Position numbers and translations under genes: made by a program. Of a DNA stretch of 64,000 nt, positions 1 through 8,804 are shown piece by piece. How positions within the stretch are numbered: position 1 is the first letter of the stretch; every line of letters begins with the position of its first letter. Under the pieces are notes generated by a model that saw only the letters and a list, made by a program, of their open reading frames with translations, searched no databases and was not told the origin of the DNA. Source of the stretch: JADGOV01 sp963814355 (GTDB lineage Bacteria > Actinomycetota > Actinomycetes > JADGOV01); the NCBI GenBank assembly GCA_963814355.1, contig CAWFCZ010000002.1, positions 352,008-416,007 of the forward strand. Direction: 5' to 3'.

Positions 1-140
1 TGGAGGCCCGCCGGGTGGTCACCGAATTGGACGCCCGGCCGATGCCCCGCCGCCCGCGGGCCGGTACCTCGGGGCCGGCCACCGCGACCGGCGGCCGGCC
101 GGCCGACGCCACCACAGTGATGGAGGGGGCCCGCCGATGA
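1..140 (+). CDS. C-terminal end of an unidentified upstream gene (partial)
   Basis: A reading frame open from the left edge (codons from base 3) ends at TGA 138-140, overlapping the ATG of the next gene by four bases (ATGA). About 45 residues are visible: a short charged stretch (EARRVVTELDARP), then a Gly/Ala/Pro/Arg-rich tail with no motif I recognise. The overlap says the gene belongs to the same translationally coupled mycofactocin operon, so another mycofactocin biosynthetic or redox gene is likely, but the visible piece does not show which. Confidence 0.55.
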   Translation, partial: EARRVVTELDARPMPRRPRAGTSGPATATGGRPADATTVMEGARR

Positions 141-2110
141 CCGCGAAGAGCCGGTACCGCCACCTGTTCTCCCCACTGGAGATCGGCCCCGTCACGGTGC
201 GCAACCGCATTGTCTTCGCCGCCCACCTGACCAACTTCGCCGAGGACGGCTTGCCCAGCGCGCAACACGTGGCCTACTACGAGGCCCGGGCGACAGGCGG
301 AACCGGGCTGATCATCACCGAGGAGCACTCCACCCACCCCTCGGACTGGCCGTACGAGAAGCTCATCCACGGATTCCACGCCGACGTCATCCCCGGGTAC
401 CGGCGGATCACCGACGCGGTGCACCGCCACGGCACGCCGATCTTCGCGCAGATCAACCACAATGGCGGGCAGGCCTCGAGCATGTTCTCCCGGCTGCCGG
501 TGTGGTCGGCCTCGCCGGTGGCCGACCCCTTGTTCCGCGAGGTGGCGAAGGGCCTCACCACCCGGGAGATCGCCGAGGTGGTGGCTGGCTACGCCCTGGT
601 CGCCGGGCATTGCCGGGAAGGCGGCTTCGACGGTATCGAGTTGCAGTGCTCGCATTCCTCGATCGTGCGCGCGTTCCTGTCCCCGACGACCAACAAGCGC
701 ACCGACGGCTACGGCGGCTCGCTCCCGGACCGGGCGCGGCTCCTGCTCGAGGTCGTCGCCGCGGTCCGGGAGGCGATCGGGCGGCATATGGCGCTCGGCG
801 TGCGGCTGTGCGGCGACGAGCTCGCCGAGGGCGGCACGACCATCGACGACGCCGTCGAGGTGGCTCGCATGGTGGCGGCCACCGGGCAGGTCGACTACAT
901 CAACACCTCGATCGGGGTGGCCACCGCCAGCCTGTTCATGATCGAGGCATCGATGGCCGTGCCCCCCGGGTACGCGCTGTTCATCTCCTCGGCGATCCGC
1001 CGCGCGGTCAGCCTGCCCGTCATCGGTGTGGGCCGGTTCAAGGACCCGGTGCAGGCCGACCGGGCGCTGGCCGAGGGGCACTGCGACCTGGTCGGCGTCG
1101 TCCGGGGCCAGATCGCCGACCCGGACTTCGCGGCCAAGGCGCGGGCCGGCACCACCGAAGAGATCCGGCTTTGCCTGTCGTGCAACCAGGAATGCGTCGG
1201 GCGGATGGGCCTCAACCGCTGGCTGGGGTGCGTGGAGAATCCGCGGACCGGCCGGGAGTCCCACCCGCTGCCCGACCCGCGGCTGCCTGCCGGGCAGCGG
1301 GTGGTGGTGATCGGCGCCGGCCCGGCCGGGCTGCAGGCGGCTATCGACGCCGCCCGGCGCGGTCATCGCGTGGAGGTGTACGAGCGGGCGGCCGCGGCCG
1401 GCGGCCAAGTTCGCTTGGCCGCCCTGGTCCCGAGCCGGGCCGAGTTCGGCGACATGATCCGCAACCAGCTCACCGAGTGCGCCCGGTACGGCGTGACGAT
1501 CCACTACGAGCGCGAGTGTTCGGCCGCGGAGGTGGCCGCACTGGCGCCGGACGTTGCGGTGGTGGCCACCGGCGCGCTTCCGACCCGGCCGTTCTGGGCG
1601 GCGGAGCCACCGGCTCCCGAGACCCCGCTGGTCGGCGACGTGCGCGAGGTGCTCACCGGGGAGTTCCAGCCCACCGGGCGAGTGGTGGTCCTGGACGAGG
1701 TGGGTTTCCACCAGGCCACCTCGGTGGCCGAGTTGCTGGCCGACCGGGGGTGCACGGTGGAGGTGCTGACTCCGGGAATGGTCGTCGGACAGGACCTCGG
1801 GGTGACCCTGGACATGGAGCACTGGTGGGTCCGGGCCACCGCCAAGGGCATCGCCCAGACCACCGACAGCGTCGTGATGGGCGTCGAGCCGGGCGGACTG
1901 ACCGTGCTGCACCACCCCACCGGCTCGATGCGCCACGTCGACGCCGACTACGTCGTCATCGCCGGCCCGCAACGACCAGACGACACGCTCTACCTCCAGT
2001 TGAAGGCAAGCGGCGGGCGCTTCGAGCTGTACCGGGCGGGCGATTGCATCGCCCCGCGCCGGGCGCACGCGGCGGTCGTCGACGGCCATCGGATCGGGGT
2101 TTCGCTGTGA
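137..2110 (+). CDS. Mycofactocin-system FadH/OYE-family oxidoreductase
   Basis: A 657-residue flavoenzyme of the 2,4-dienoyl-CoA reductase / Old Yellow Enzyme type. The N-terminal half is an FMN-binding TIM barrel. It is followed by a four-cysteine iron-sulfur motif at C346, C349, C353 and C365, then a Rossmann FAD/NAD(P) module with GAGPAG at residues 393-398. This FMN + 4Fe-4S + FAD layout is known for FadH, which passes electrons from NAD(P)H to an enoyl substrate; a mycofactocin-linked subfamily with the same layout sits in mycofactocin clusters. The start is the ATG inside the ATGA overlap with the preceding gene, and the end overlaps the GTG of the EtfA-like gene by four bases. The substrate cannot be told from sequence; reduction of an alpha,beta-unsaturated compound is the family expectation. 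Confidence 0.85.
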   Translation: MTAKSRYRHLFSPLEIGPVTVRNRIVFAAHLTNFAEDGLPSAQHVAYYEARATGGTGLIITEEHSTHPSDWPYEKLIHGFHADVIPGYRRITDAVHRHGTPIFAQINHNGGQASSMFSRLPVWSASPVADPLFREVAKGLTTREIAEVVAGYALVAGHCREGGFDGIELQCSHSSIVRAFLSPTTNKRTDGYGGSLPDRARLLLEVVAAVREAIGRHMALGVRLCGDELAEGGTTIDDAVEVARMVAATGQVDYINTSIGVATASLFMIEASMAVPPGYALFISSAIRRAVSLPVIGVGRFKDPVQADRALAEGHCDLVGVVRGQIADPDFAAKARAGTTEEIRLCLSCNQECVGRMGLNRWLGCVENPRTGRESHPLPDPRLPAGQRVVVIGAGPAGLQAAIDAARRGHRVEVYERAAAAGGQVRLAALVPSRAEFGDMIRNQLTECARYGVTIHYERECSAAEVAALAPDVAVVATGALPTRPFWAAEPPAPETPLVGDVREVLTGEFQPTGRVVVLDEVGFHQATSVAELLADRGCTVEVLTPGMVVGQDLGVTLDMEHWWVRATAKGIAQTTDSVVMGVEPGGLTVLHHPTGSMRHVDADYVVIAGPQRPDDTLYLQLKASGGRFELYRAGDCIAPRRAHAAVVDGHRIGVSL

Positions 2111-3051
2111 TCGCGGTGGTCTGCGTCCGGGACGGGACGCTGCCGGCCGGTGCGGAGGAGACCGTGGGCGAGGCGGCCGGAAACGTGGTCCTGGTGGGCA
2201 GCGGCTGCGCCGATGCGAGCCGCTCGCTGGCCGGGATGGCCGGCCGGATCGGATACCTCGAGGCCGGGGACTACGCGCCCGGCCGCTGGGCGGCGATGCT
2301 GGCGCCCGCGCTGGCCGAGGAAGAGTTCATCCTGCTCCCGGCCTCGCCGGACGGTCGGGATCTCGCCCCTCGACTGGCCGCCGAGCTGGACCGTCCGCTG
2401 CTCGCCGGTGCGGTGGCCGTCGCCCCGCCCCGGCTGCTGCTTGCCCGAGCGGGCGGCCTGGTCACCGACGAGGTGACCGTCCTCGGCCCGGTGGTCGCCA
2501 CCCTGCTCCCCGGTACCCGAGGCTTGGAGCCGCACCCTGTGATCGACCTCACGCCGCCACGGCCGCTGGAGGTGCCCGCCCCGGCGGAGGCCGCCGATCC
2601 GGTGACGCTCGCCGTGCTCCCGGCCGATCCGGCGACTATGGACCTCGCCGAGGCGCGCCGGATCGTCGGCGGCGGCGCCGGCCTGTCCAGGGCGGACTTC
2701 GGCACCCTCGCCGAGGTGGCCGCGGCGCTGGGCGCCTCGGTCGGAGGTACCCGGGTGGTCACCGACGCGGACTGGCTGCCGTTCGAACGCCAGATCGGGA
2801 CCACCGGAGCCATCGTCAACCCCGACCTCTACCTGGCCTTCGGGATCTCAGGGGCCGTGCAACACGTCAGCGGGCTGGGCAGCCCCGACGCCGTGGTCGC
2901 GGTGAACACCGACCCGAGTTGCCCGATGATGGCGATGGCCGACCTGGCGCTGGTCACCGACGCCGGCCCGCTGCTCGTCGAACTCGCCCGACGGCTCGGG
3001 GCCGAGCTGCCGTCGGTCGACCCATCAACCGAGGAGCGTCGCAGTGCCTGA
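2107..3051 (+). CDS. Mycofactocin-associated electron transfer flavoprotein, alpha subunit
   Basis: A 314-residue EtfA/FixB homologue starting at a GTG that overlaps the previous stop (GTGA). The N-terminal part is a divergent ETF alpha/beta fold. The C-terminal FAD-binding domain carries the hallmarks: a glycine-rich turn (GGGAGLSR), then GISGAVQHVSGL and VNTDPSCPMMAMADLALV, matching the EtfA signature that binds the FAD adenine and phosphates. ETFs are soluble heterodimers that take electrons from dehydrogenases and pass them to a membrane quinone reductase. The partner beta subunit is three genes downstream rather than adjacent, with FixC- and FixX-like genes between. The gene overlaps the FixC-like start by eight bases. 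Confidence 0.87.
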   Translation: MIAVVCVRDGTLPAGAEETVGEAAGNVVLVGSGCADASRSLAGMAGRIGYLEAGDYAPGRWAAMLAPALAEEEFILLPASPDGRDLAPRLAAELDRPLLAGAVAVAPPRLLLARAGGLVTDEVTVLGPVVATLLPGTRGLEPHPVIDLTPPRPLEVPAPAEAADPVTLAVLPADPATMDLAEARRIVGGGAGLSRADFGTLAEVAAALGASVGGTRVVTDADWLPFERQIGTTGAIVNPDLYLAFGISGAVQHVSGLGSPDAVVAVNTDPSCPMMAMADLALVTDAGPLLVELARRLGAELPSVDPSTEERRSA

Positions 3052-4420
3052 GACCTCGGCGCCCGACACCCGGGCGCCCGACCCGTCGGCGCCGGACACC
3101 ACGGTGCCGCCCGACCGCGCGCCCGACTTCGATGCCGTCGTGGTGGGCGCCGGGCCGGCCGGGTCCGCCGCCGCACTGGCACTGGCCCGGGCCGGTCGGT
3201 CGGTGGCCCTGCTGGAGCGCGGCATCTTCCCCGGCGCGAAGAACATGTACGGCGGGGTGGTGTACGGCCGGGTGCTCGACGACCTGGTGCCGGACTGGTG
3301 GACCGACGTGCCGTATCAGCGCTGGGTCTCTCGGCGGGCCACCATGGTGATGACCCCCACCCAGAGCCTGACCATCGACTACCGCAGTGACCGTTGGATC
3401 ACCGCACCGTACAACGGGATGACCACCTATCGGGCTGACTTCGACGCCTGGCTGGCCGACAAAGCGGCCGCGGCCGGCGCCACCGTCGTCTGCTCCACCA
3501 CCGCGACCGGGTTGCTGCGGGACGCCGGCGGGCGGATCTGCGGGGTCAGCACGGACCGGCCGGAGGGCGACTTGCGGGCCCGCGTGGTGATCGCCTGCGA
3601 CGGGGTGAACTCGTTCCTGGCCAAGTCGGCCGGGCTGTATGACAATTTCGACCCGGAGAATTTCACCGTCGGGGTCAAGGAAGTGCTGCGCCTGCCGCGT
3701 GGCGTGATCGATGAGCGCTGCCGGCTGTCGGGAGACGAGGGCCTCGACATCGAGATCGTCGGCTGCACCGGCGGCATCCCGGGCGGCGGCTTCTTCTACA
3801 CCAACCGGGACACCGTTGCGGTCGGCATCGTGGTCACTGTCACCGGGCTGGCCAAGGCGAGGATCCGACCGGAGAAGCTGCTGGCCGAACTCAAACGGCA
3901 CCCGTCGATGGCGCCCCTGGTCCGCGGCGGTGAGCTGGTGGAGTACAGCGCGCACACCATCCCCGAAGGCGGGTACGACACCATGCCGCAGTTGGTCGCA
4001 GACCGCGTGCTGGTCGCCGGCGACGCGGCCGCGATGTGCCTGGCCAGCGGGATCTGGCTGGAAGGGGTCAACTTCGCCATCGGCTCGGGTGCGGCGGCCG
4101 GTGCGGCCGCGGCCGAGGCGCTGGCCACCGGCGAGGCGAGCGAGGCCGCCCTGGCCGGGTACCGCCGCCGGATCGAGGCCAACTTCGTGCTGGCCGACCA
4201 CCGCAAGCTCCGCCGGGTGCCGCACCTGATCATGTCCGAGCGGGTCCAGCGGCAGTACCCCCCATTCGTCTGCGACGTGGTAGAGCAGATGTTCACCGTG
4301 GACAATCCGGCACCCAAGTTGGGGCTGCGGCGCTGGGCCAACTCCGCCCGGCGGGCCCACGGGGTACGCCTCCGTGACCTGATCCGCGACGGCGCCGTCG
4401 GCCTGAGGAGCTTCGGATGA
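3044..4420 (+). CDS. FixC-like FAD oxidoreductase (ETF:quinone oxidoreductase type)
   Basis: A 458-residue FAD-dependent oxidoreductase of the FixC / ETF-QO / geranylgeranyl-reductase superfamily. The dinucleotide-binding motif GAGPAG is at residues 35-40, followed by the FixC-like LLERGIFPGAKNMYGGVVYG segment; a second FAD motif (VLVAGDAAAMC) lies near residue 325. Residues 6-27 are an odd Ala-Pro-Asp repeat before the Rossmann fold, probably a flexible tail. FixC with FixX passes ETF electrons to quinone. The start is a GTG eight bases inside the EtfA-like gene, and the stop overlaps the FixX-like ATG (ATGA). I infer that it receives electrons from the EtfAB pair of this operon. Confidence 0.85.
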   Translation: MPETSAPDTRAPDPSAPDTTVPPDRAPDFDAVVVGAGPAGSAAALALARAGRSVALLERGIFPGAKNMYGGVVYGRVLDDLVPDWWTDVPYQRWVSRRATMVMTPTQSLTIDYRSDRWITAPYNGMTTYRADFDAWLADKAAAAGATVVCSTTATGLLRDAGGRICGVSTDRPEGDLRARVVIACDGVNSFLAKSAGLYDNFDPENFTVGVKEVLRLPRGVIDERCRLSGDEGLDIEIVGCTGGIPGGGFFYTNRDTVAVGIVVTVTGLAKARIRPEKLLAELKRHPSMAPLVRGGELVEYSAHTIPEGGYDTMPQLVADRVLVAGDAAAMCLASGIWLEGVNFAIGSGAAAGAAAAEALATGEASEAALAGYRRRIEANFVLADHRKLRRVPHLIMSERVQRQYPPFVCDVVEQMFTVDNPAPKLGLRRWANSARRAHGVRLRDLIRDGAVGLRSFG

Positions 4421-4830
4421 CCGGGACAAGTCTGCACACCGCCGAGCCCGCGGTTGTGCAGGTCGGCGTCCAGACCGACCGCAGGGTGCCGGACATGCTC
4501 TCGGCCGCGCCCGATCAGCCCGCGGAGCACCACGACCGGGAGAGCTGGGCCGACATCCCGTTCACCGACCGGATGGCCACGGTGGAGTTCCGGGTCGCCC
4601 CGCGGGCGCACATCGTGGTCGACGGCGAGCGCTGCGAGGGATGCTCCACCCAGGCGTGCGTCACAGCCTGCCCGGCCGACTTGTTCGTCCCTACCGCCGA
4701 CGGCCGCATCCTGTTCAACTACGAGCAGTGCTTCGAGTGCGGGACCTGCTACCTGGCCTGCAACGTCGAAGGCGCCATCACCTGGAGCTATCCCGACGGC
4801 GGGTCCGGCGTCGTGCTGCGGCGGTCGTGA
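4417..4830 (+). CDS. FixX-like ferredoxin
   Basis: A 137-residue ferredoxin-like protein with two four-cysteine motifs: C73, C76, C81, C85 and C105, C108, C111, C115, the second followed by the FixX/ETF-QO-like NVEGAITW. FixX normally pairs with FixC as the iron-sulfur part of a two-polypeptide ETF:quinone oxidoreductase. The protein is longer than a usual FixX (about 95 residues) because of a cysteine-free N-terminal extension of about 50 residues. An internal ATG (M53, base 4573) would give the normal length, but the ATGA overlap with the FixC-like gene favours the upstream start. Confidence 0.83.
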   Translation: MTGTSLHTAEPAVVQVGVQTDRRVPDMLSAAPDQPAEHHDRESWADIPFTDRMATVEFRVAPRAHIVVDGERCEGCSTQACVTACPADLFVPTADGRILFNYEQCFECGTCYLACNVEGAITWSYPDGGSGVVLRRS

Positions 4831-5693
4831 TGACACCGGCCGGCGGGACGCCGGAGTCTGCGCGGGCCACGATCGGTGTGGCGTGGAAGCACCAGCCACT
4901 GCGGGTGGAGGTGAACCCGCTGACCGGCGCGGTCCGTACGGACGACCGGCTGGCCGGTGCCTCACCGGCGGACGAGGCCGCGTTGGAGTACGCGCTGCGC
5001 CTCGCCGAAGCCTGGGACTGGGAGGTACGGGTCGCCTCCGCCGGCGACCGCCGGTGTGAGCCGATGCTGCGGACCGCGCTGGCCAGCGGGGCCGGCTCCG
5101 CCGTCCGGGTGGACCTACCGGCGGACGCCGCCGCGCCGGTGGTGGCCGCGGCGCTGGCCGCGGCGCTGGGGGATTGCGCCTTGGTGGTCTGCGGGAACTA
5201 CAGCCTGGACCGGGGCAGCGGATCGGTGCCGGCTTTCCTGGCCGGCCAGCTCGGCGCCGCCCAGGCGTTGGGGCTGGTCTCCGTCCAGCCGGTCGGCGTG
5301 GGCCGGATCGAGGCCGAGCGCCGGCTCGACGGCGGTCGCCGCGAGCGGCTCGCGGTGGGCGCTCCCGGTGTCCTGTCCGTCGAGCCGGCAGGCGTACGGC
5401 TACGCCGGGCGTCGCTGCCGGCGGTGCTGCGTGCCCGGACCGCCCCGCTGCCCGTCCGACCCGCGCCGATGCCCTACGTCCTGGACCCGGCGTCGGGCAC
5501 CCGCCGGCCCTACCGGCCGCGGCCCAAGGCGCTACCCGCACCGGCGGCGAACCTCTCGGCCCGGGAGCGGGTCCTCTCACTCACCGGGGCGCTCACCGAC
5601 CGCCGGGCACCGGCGGTGGTCCGAACCACAGACCCGGCGGAGGCCGCCGAGACGCTGCTGCGCTTCTTGCGGGACCGAAGTTACCTGCCGTGA
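4830..5693 (+). CDS. Mycofactocin-associated electron transfer flavoprotein, beta subunit
   Basis: A 287-residue EtfB/FixA-like protein. It opens with the EtfB-type strand IGVAWKHQPLRVEVNP and has the nucleotide-domain segment ALVVCGNYSLDRGSGSVPAFLAGQLGAA with the PAFLA core typical of EtfB. The C-terminal third is Pro/Arg-rich and divergent. The ATG shares one base with the FixX-like stop (TGATG); a GTG one codon upstream (4827) is an equally possible start. It should form a heterodimer with the EtfA-like protein encoded in the same operon. The end overlaps the mftE GTG by four bases. Confidence 0.82.
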   Translation: MTPAGGTPESARATIGVAWKHQPLRVEVNPLTGAVRTDDRLAGASPADEAALEYALRLAEAWDWEVRVASAGDRRCEPMLRTALASGAGSAVRVDLPADAAAPVVAAALAAALGDCALVVCGNYSLDRGSGSVPAFLAGQLGAAQALGLVSVQPVGVGRIEAERRLDGGRRERLAVGAPGVLSVEPAGVRLRRASLPAVLRARTAPLPVRPAPMPYVLDPASGTRRPYRPRPKALPAPAANLSARERVLSLTGALTDRRAPAVVRTTDPAEAAETLLRFLRDRSYLP

Positions 5694-6388
5694 GTGCGAC
5701 GACCCTGGGCGACCTGAGCTGGCCGCACGTGGGGCCCGCCACGGTGCTCATCCCGCTCGGGTCGGTGGAACAGCACGGTCCGCACCTGCCACTGGACACC
5801 GACACCCGGATCGCGCGGGCATTGGCCGAGCGAGTCGCGGTCGGTTCCGACGGCACCGGACCATCTGGCACAGTGGTGGCCCCGGCGCTGGCCTACGGCG
5901 CCAGCGGCGAGCACGAAGGCTTTCCCGGCACCCTCTCCATCGGGTCCGACGCCTTGCGCGATGTGGTCATCGAACTCGTCCGCTCGGCGAGCCGGACGTT
6001 CGCCCGGGTCGTGCTGGTTTGCGGTCACGGCGGCAATCTCGAGGGGCTCCGTACCGCGCTGCGCACCCTTCGCCGGGAGCGGCACGAGGTGGTGGCCTGG
6101 TTCGCGGCGGTGCCCAGCGGGGACGCGCACGCCGGCCGGACCGAGACCTCGTTGATGCTGGCCCTGGCCCCGCACCTGGTGCGACCCGGCCCGTGGCCGG
6201 CGGGCCTGGCCACGCCGCTGCCGCGGCTGATGCCGGCCCTGCGCCAGGTCGGGGTCGCCGGGGTGAGCCCGACCGGAATCCTCGGCGATCCCGCCGGAGC
6301 CAGCGCCGCCGACGGGGAGCGGATCCTGGGCCAACTGGTCGGGCAGCTCCGGCCGCTCGCGGCGCCCCGGCACCGGGCCAGCGCATGA
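5690..6388 (+). CDS. mftE: Mycofactocin precursor peptide peptidase MftE (creatininase family)
   Basis: A 232-residue creatininase-family metallopeptidase. MftE is known to cut the MftC-modified MftA precursor and release the C-terminal Val-Tyr-derived core. Metal ligands of the family are visible: Glu, His and Asp in LGSVEQHGPHLPLDTDT, His in CGHGGN, and the downstream GDAHAGRTETS. The start is GTG 5690, overlapping the EtfB-like stop (GTGA), and the stop overlaps the SDR start (ATGA). Its presence identifies the operon as mycofactocin; the precursor mftA, chaperone mftB and radical SAM mftC must lie upstream of the window or elsewhere. Confidence 0.9.
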   Translation: MSATTLGDLSWPHVGPATVLIPLGSVEQHGPHLPLDTDTRIARALAERVAVGSDGTGPSGTVVAPALAYGASGEHEGFPGTLSIGSDALRDVVIELVRSASRTFARVVLVCGHGGNLEGLRTALRTLRRERHEVVAWFAAVPSGDAHAGRTETSLMLALAPHLVRPGPWPAGLATPLPRLMPALRQVGVAGVSPTGILGDPAGASAADGERILGQLVGQLRPLAAPRHRASA

Positions 6389-7194
6389 GGACCGACCCGC
6401 GGGTGGCGGTCGTGACCGGCGCCGGGCGGGGAATCGGTCGGGCGGTGGTGTGGCGCCTCGCCGCCGACGGCTGGGCGGTGCTGGCGATCGACGCCGGCGA
6501 GGCCAGGCACGATCTCGAAGCGCTGCTAGGCTACCGCCTCGCCGATGGCGACGACCTGGCGGAGACGGTGCGCGGGGCGTCACGGAGTGCGCAGGTGCAC
6601 CCGGTGACCGCCGACGTCCGGGACCGGGCCGCGCTGACCGCCGTGATCAGTGACGGCGTCCGCCGCTACGGCGGGCTGGACGCCGCGGTGGCCGCCGCCG
6701 GAGTCATCGGCGGCGGAACACTGCTCTGGGACACCCCGGCACCGGTATCCGCCGCGCTGCTGGAGGTCAATGTGACCGGGGTGGCGAACCTGGCGGCCGC
6801 CGCGATCCCGGTGATGCTCCGCCGGCCGGCTCCACGAGACGGCCGGTTCGTCGCGATCGCCTCGGCGGCCGCGTCCCGGGGACTGTTCGGCCTGGCCGCG
6901 TACTGCGCCAGCAAAGCGGGCTGCGTCGGGCTGGTACGCGGGCTGGCGGCGGACCTACGCGGTACCGGCATCACGGCGAACGTGGTCAACCCCGGTTCGA
7001 CGAACACCGACATGCTGACCCGGACCGCCGAACTCTACGACCTCCCCACCCCCGCGCCCTTCGCCGAGCAGGCGATGCTGGCCCGGCTGATCGAGCCGGC
7101 CGAGATCGCCGCCGTCATAGGCCACCTGTGTTCGCCGCAGAGTTCGGCGATGACCGGTGCGGTGCTGGCGGCCGATGCCGGGTTGACCGCATGA
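6385..7194 (+). CDS. Mycofactocin-coupled SDR-family oxidoreductase
   Basis: A 269-residue short-chain dehydrogenase. TGAGRGIG at 11-18 binds the nicotinamide cofactor, and Tyr173 and Lys177 (YCASK) with Ser160 form the catalytic site. Residues 41-63 are an insertion (containing LLGYRLADGDDLAETVR) between the second beta strand and the DVRD motif. Such insertions are described for mycofactocin-dependent SDRs, whose NAD(H) stays bound and is re-oxidised by mycofactocin. The probable role is oxidation of an alcohol with electrons passed to mycofactocin; the substrate is unknown. It overlaps mftE and mftF by four bases each (ATGA). Confidence 0.88.
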   Translation: MRTDPRVAVVTGAGRGIGRAVVWRLAADGWAVLAIDAGEARHDLEALLGYRLADGDDLAETVRGASRSAQVHPVTADVRDRAALTAVISDGVRRYGGLDAAVAAAGVIGGGTLLWDTPAPVSAALLEVNVTGVANLAAAAIPVMLRRPAPRDGRFVAIASAAASRGLFGLAAYCASKAGCVGLVRGLAADLRGTGITANVVNPGSTNTDMLTRTAELYDLPTPAPFAEQAMLARLIEPAEIAAVIGHLCSPQSSAMTGAVLAADAGLTA

Positions 7195-8762
7195 CCCTCA
7201 CCGCGGTGTGGCCGCCGGCACCGCCCTGCACGGCCGGCGAACTGCCGGTGGGTTTCCGGGTGCGTCTGGACCGCCGGGTCCGTCGCCGCGCCCGCCCCGA
7301 CGGGGGGGTGCTGCTCGGGGGCTCACCGCTTCGGGTGTTCCGGCTCAACGCCGCTGCGTGGGCCGCGCTGCACGCGCTGTCCGGGGGTTCCCCGGTGGAC
7401 AGCCCGGCGGCGGCCCGGGTGGCCGGCCGGCTCGTCGACGGCGGCCTGGCCGATCCGCTGCCGCCGGACGCCCGGGTATCGACCGGCGGGGTATCGACCG
7501 GCCGCGGGTGGACCGGCGAGGTCACCGTGGTGGTGCCGGTACGCGACCGGCCGGAGGCCCTGCGCCGCTGCCTGTCCGCGGTCGGACCGGCCGCCGACGT
7601 GATCGTGGTCGATGACGCCTCCCGAGCCCCCGAAGCGGTCGCCGAGGTGGCCGCCGACGCCGGCGCGCGGCTGTACCGGCGCGGGCGTAACGGCGGTCCG
7701 GCCGCCGCCCGCAACAGCGGCTTGGCGCGCTGCCGCACACCGTTCGTCGCCTTTGTGGACTCCGACTGCCTACCGGAGCCAGGGTGGCTGGGACGCTTGT
7801 TGCCGCACTTCGACGACCCGGCGGTGGCCGCGGTGGCCCCCCGGGTGACCGGCGTGGAGGCCCCGGGCTGGCTCGGCCGGTACGAACAGGCCCGGTCCTC
7901 CCTCGACCTCGGCGACCGGCCGGGACCGGTGGCCCCGCGCTCGCGCATCGGCTACGTGCCGGCGGCGGCGCTCGTGGTCCGCCGGGCCGCCCTGGGCGCC
8001 GGGTTCGAGGAGCGGATGCGAGTCGGCGAGGACGTCGACCTGGTGTGGCGGCTGCACGCCGGGGGGTGGCGGGTTCGGTACGAGCCGGCGGCCACCGTCC
8101 GGCACGACCACCGGGTCGCGCCGGCCCAGTGGGCCGGGCGGAAGTTCGCCTACGGCACGTCGGCGGGCCCACTCGCGGCGCGCCATCCGGGTCAGGTGCC
8201 GCCGGCGGTCACCTCGGTGGTGGCCTTGCTCCCGCTGGTGCTGCTCCGGTCCAGGCACCCGGGCGGCGCCGCGCTGGCCGCCGGTCTCGCCGCTGTCGGG
8301 CTGGCGCGGCGGCTGCCGCCCTTCCCGGGGCGCCGGTGGGCGGCGATCCGGCTGGTGGTCACCGGTTGCCTGAGCACCGGGTACGGCCTTACGGTGGCCG
8401 CCACCCGGGCCTGGCTTCCGGTCACGCTCGGGTTGGCGATCCGATACCCCGCCGCCCGGCGGACGATCGTGGGCATCGTCGCAGTAGGACCGGCCCGGGA
8501 GTGGGTAAGGCGCCGCCCCGACCTGGACCCGCTGCGGTGGACGCTCGCCCACCTGCTGGACGACGCCTCCTACTGCTCCGGGCTGTGGGTCGGGGCGCTG
8601 CGAGCCCGCACCGCCGGGCCGCTGCTGCCCGCCGTACCGGAGGTTGCCGGCCTCGGCGCCCGGGCACGTCGGGCAAGCCCGTGCCGGCGCAGGACAGCGC
8701 CCCGGCGGAGGCCACCTCCGGCGGCCCCGGTAACACCGACCGGCGCGGGCAGGGTCGCGTGA
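7191..8762 (+). CDS. mftF: Mycofactocin glycosyltransferase MftF
   Basis: A 523-residue membrane-associated GT2 glycosyltransferase. An N-terminal 100-residue region (LPVGFRVRLDRRVRRR and LGGSPLRVFRLN) is typical of MftF. The GT-A domain starts near residue 110 (VTVVVPVRDRPEALRRCL), with VVDDAS, the metal-binding DSD at 190-192, and ED at 280-281 (RVGEDVDLVWRLHAGGW). Hydrophobic segments at about 330-430 should anchor it in the membrane. In mycobacteria MftF adds oligoglucose chains to premycofactocin. It is the last gene of the operon and is followed by a strong inverted repeat. Confidence 0.9.
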   Translation: MTLTAVWPPAPPCTAGELPVGFRVRLDRRVRRRARPDGGVLLGGSPLRVFRLNAAAWAALHALSGGSPVDSPAAARVAGRLVDGGLADPLPPDARVSTGGVSTGRGWTGEVTVVVPVRDRPEALRRCLSAVGPAADVIVVDDASRAPEAVAEVAADAGARLYRRGRNGGPAAARNSGLARCRTPFVAFVDSDCLPEPGWLGRLLPHFDDPAVAAVAPRVTGVEAPGWLGRYEQARSSLDLGDRPGPVAPRSRIGYVPAAALVVRRAALGAGFEERMRVGEDVDLVWRLHAGGWRVRYEPAATVRHDHRVAPAQWAGRKFAYGTSAGPLAARHPGQVPPAVTSVVALLPLVLLRSRHPGGAALAAGLAAVGLARRLPPFPGRRWAAIRLVVTGCLSTGYGLTVAATRAWLPVTLGLAIRYPAARRTIVGIVAVGPAREWVRRRPDLDPLRWTLAHLLDDASYCSGLWVGALRARTAGPLLPAVPEVAGLGARARRASPCRRRTAPRRRPPPAAPVTPTGAGRVA

Positions 8763-8804
8763 CATCCCCCCCGCCCCTGCCACCCCGCCGAGGAGCCTTG
8801 CCAG

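Noticed and set aside
502..3051. An 849-codon open frame antiphase to the OYE and EtfA-like genes
   Set aside because: Only its 3' third (from 2107) is the real EtfA-like gene; the rest is an Arg/Gly-rich shadow produced by high GC.
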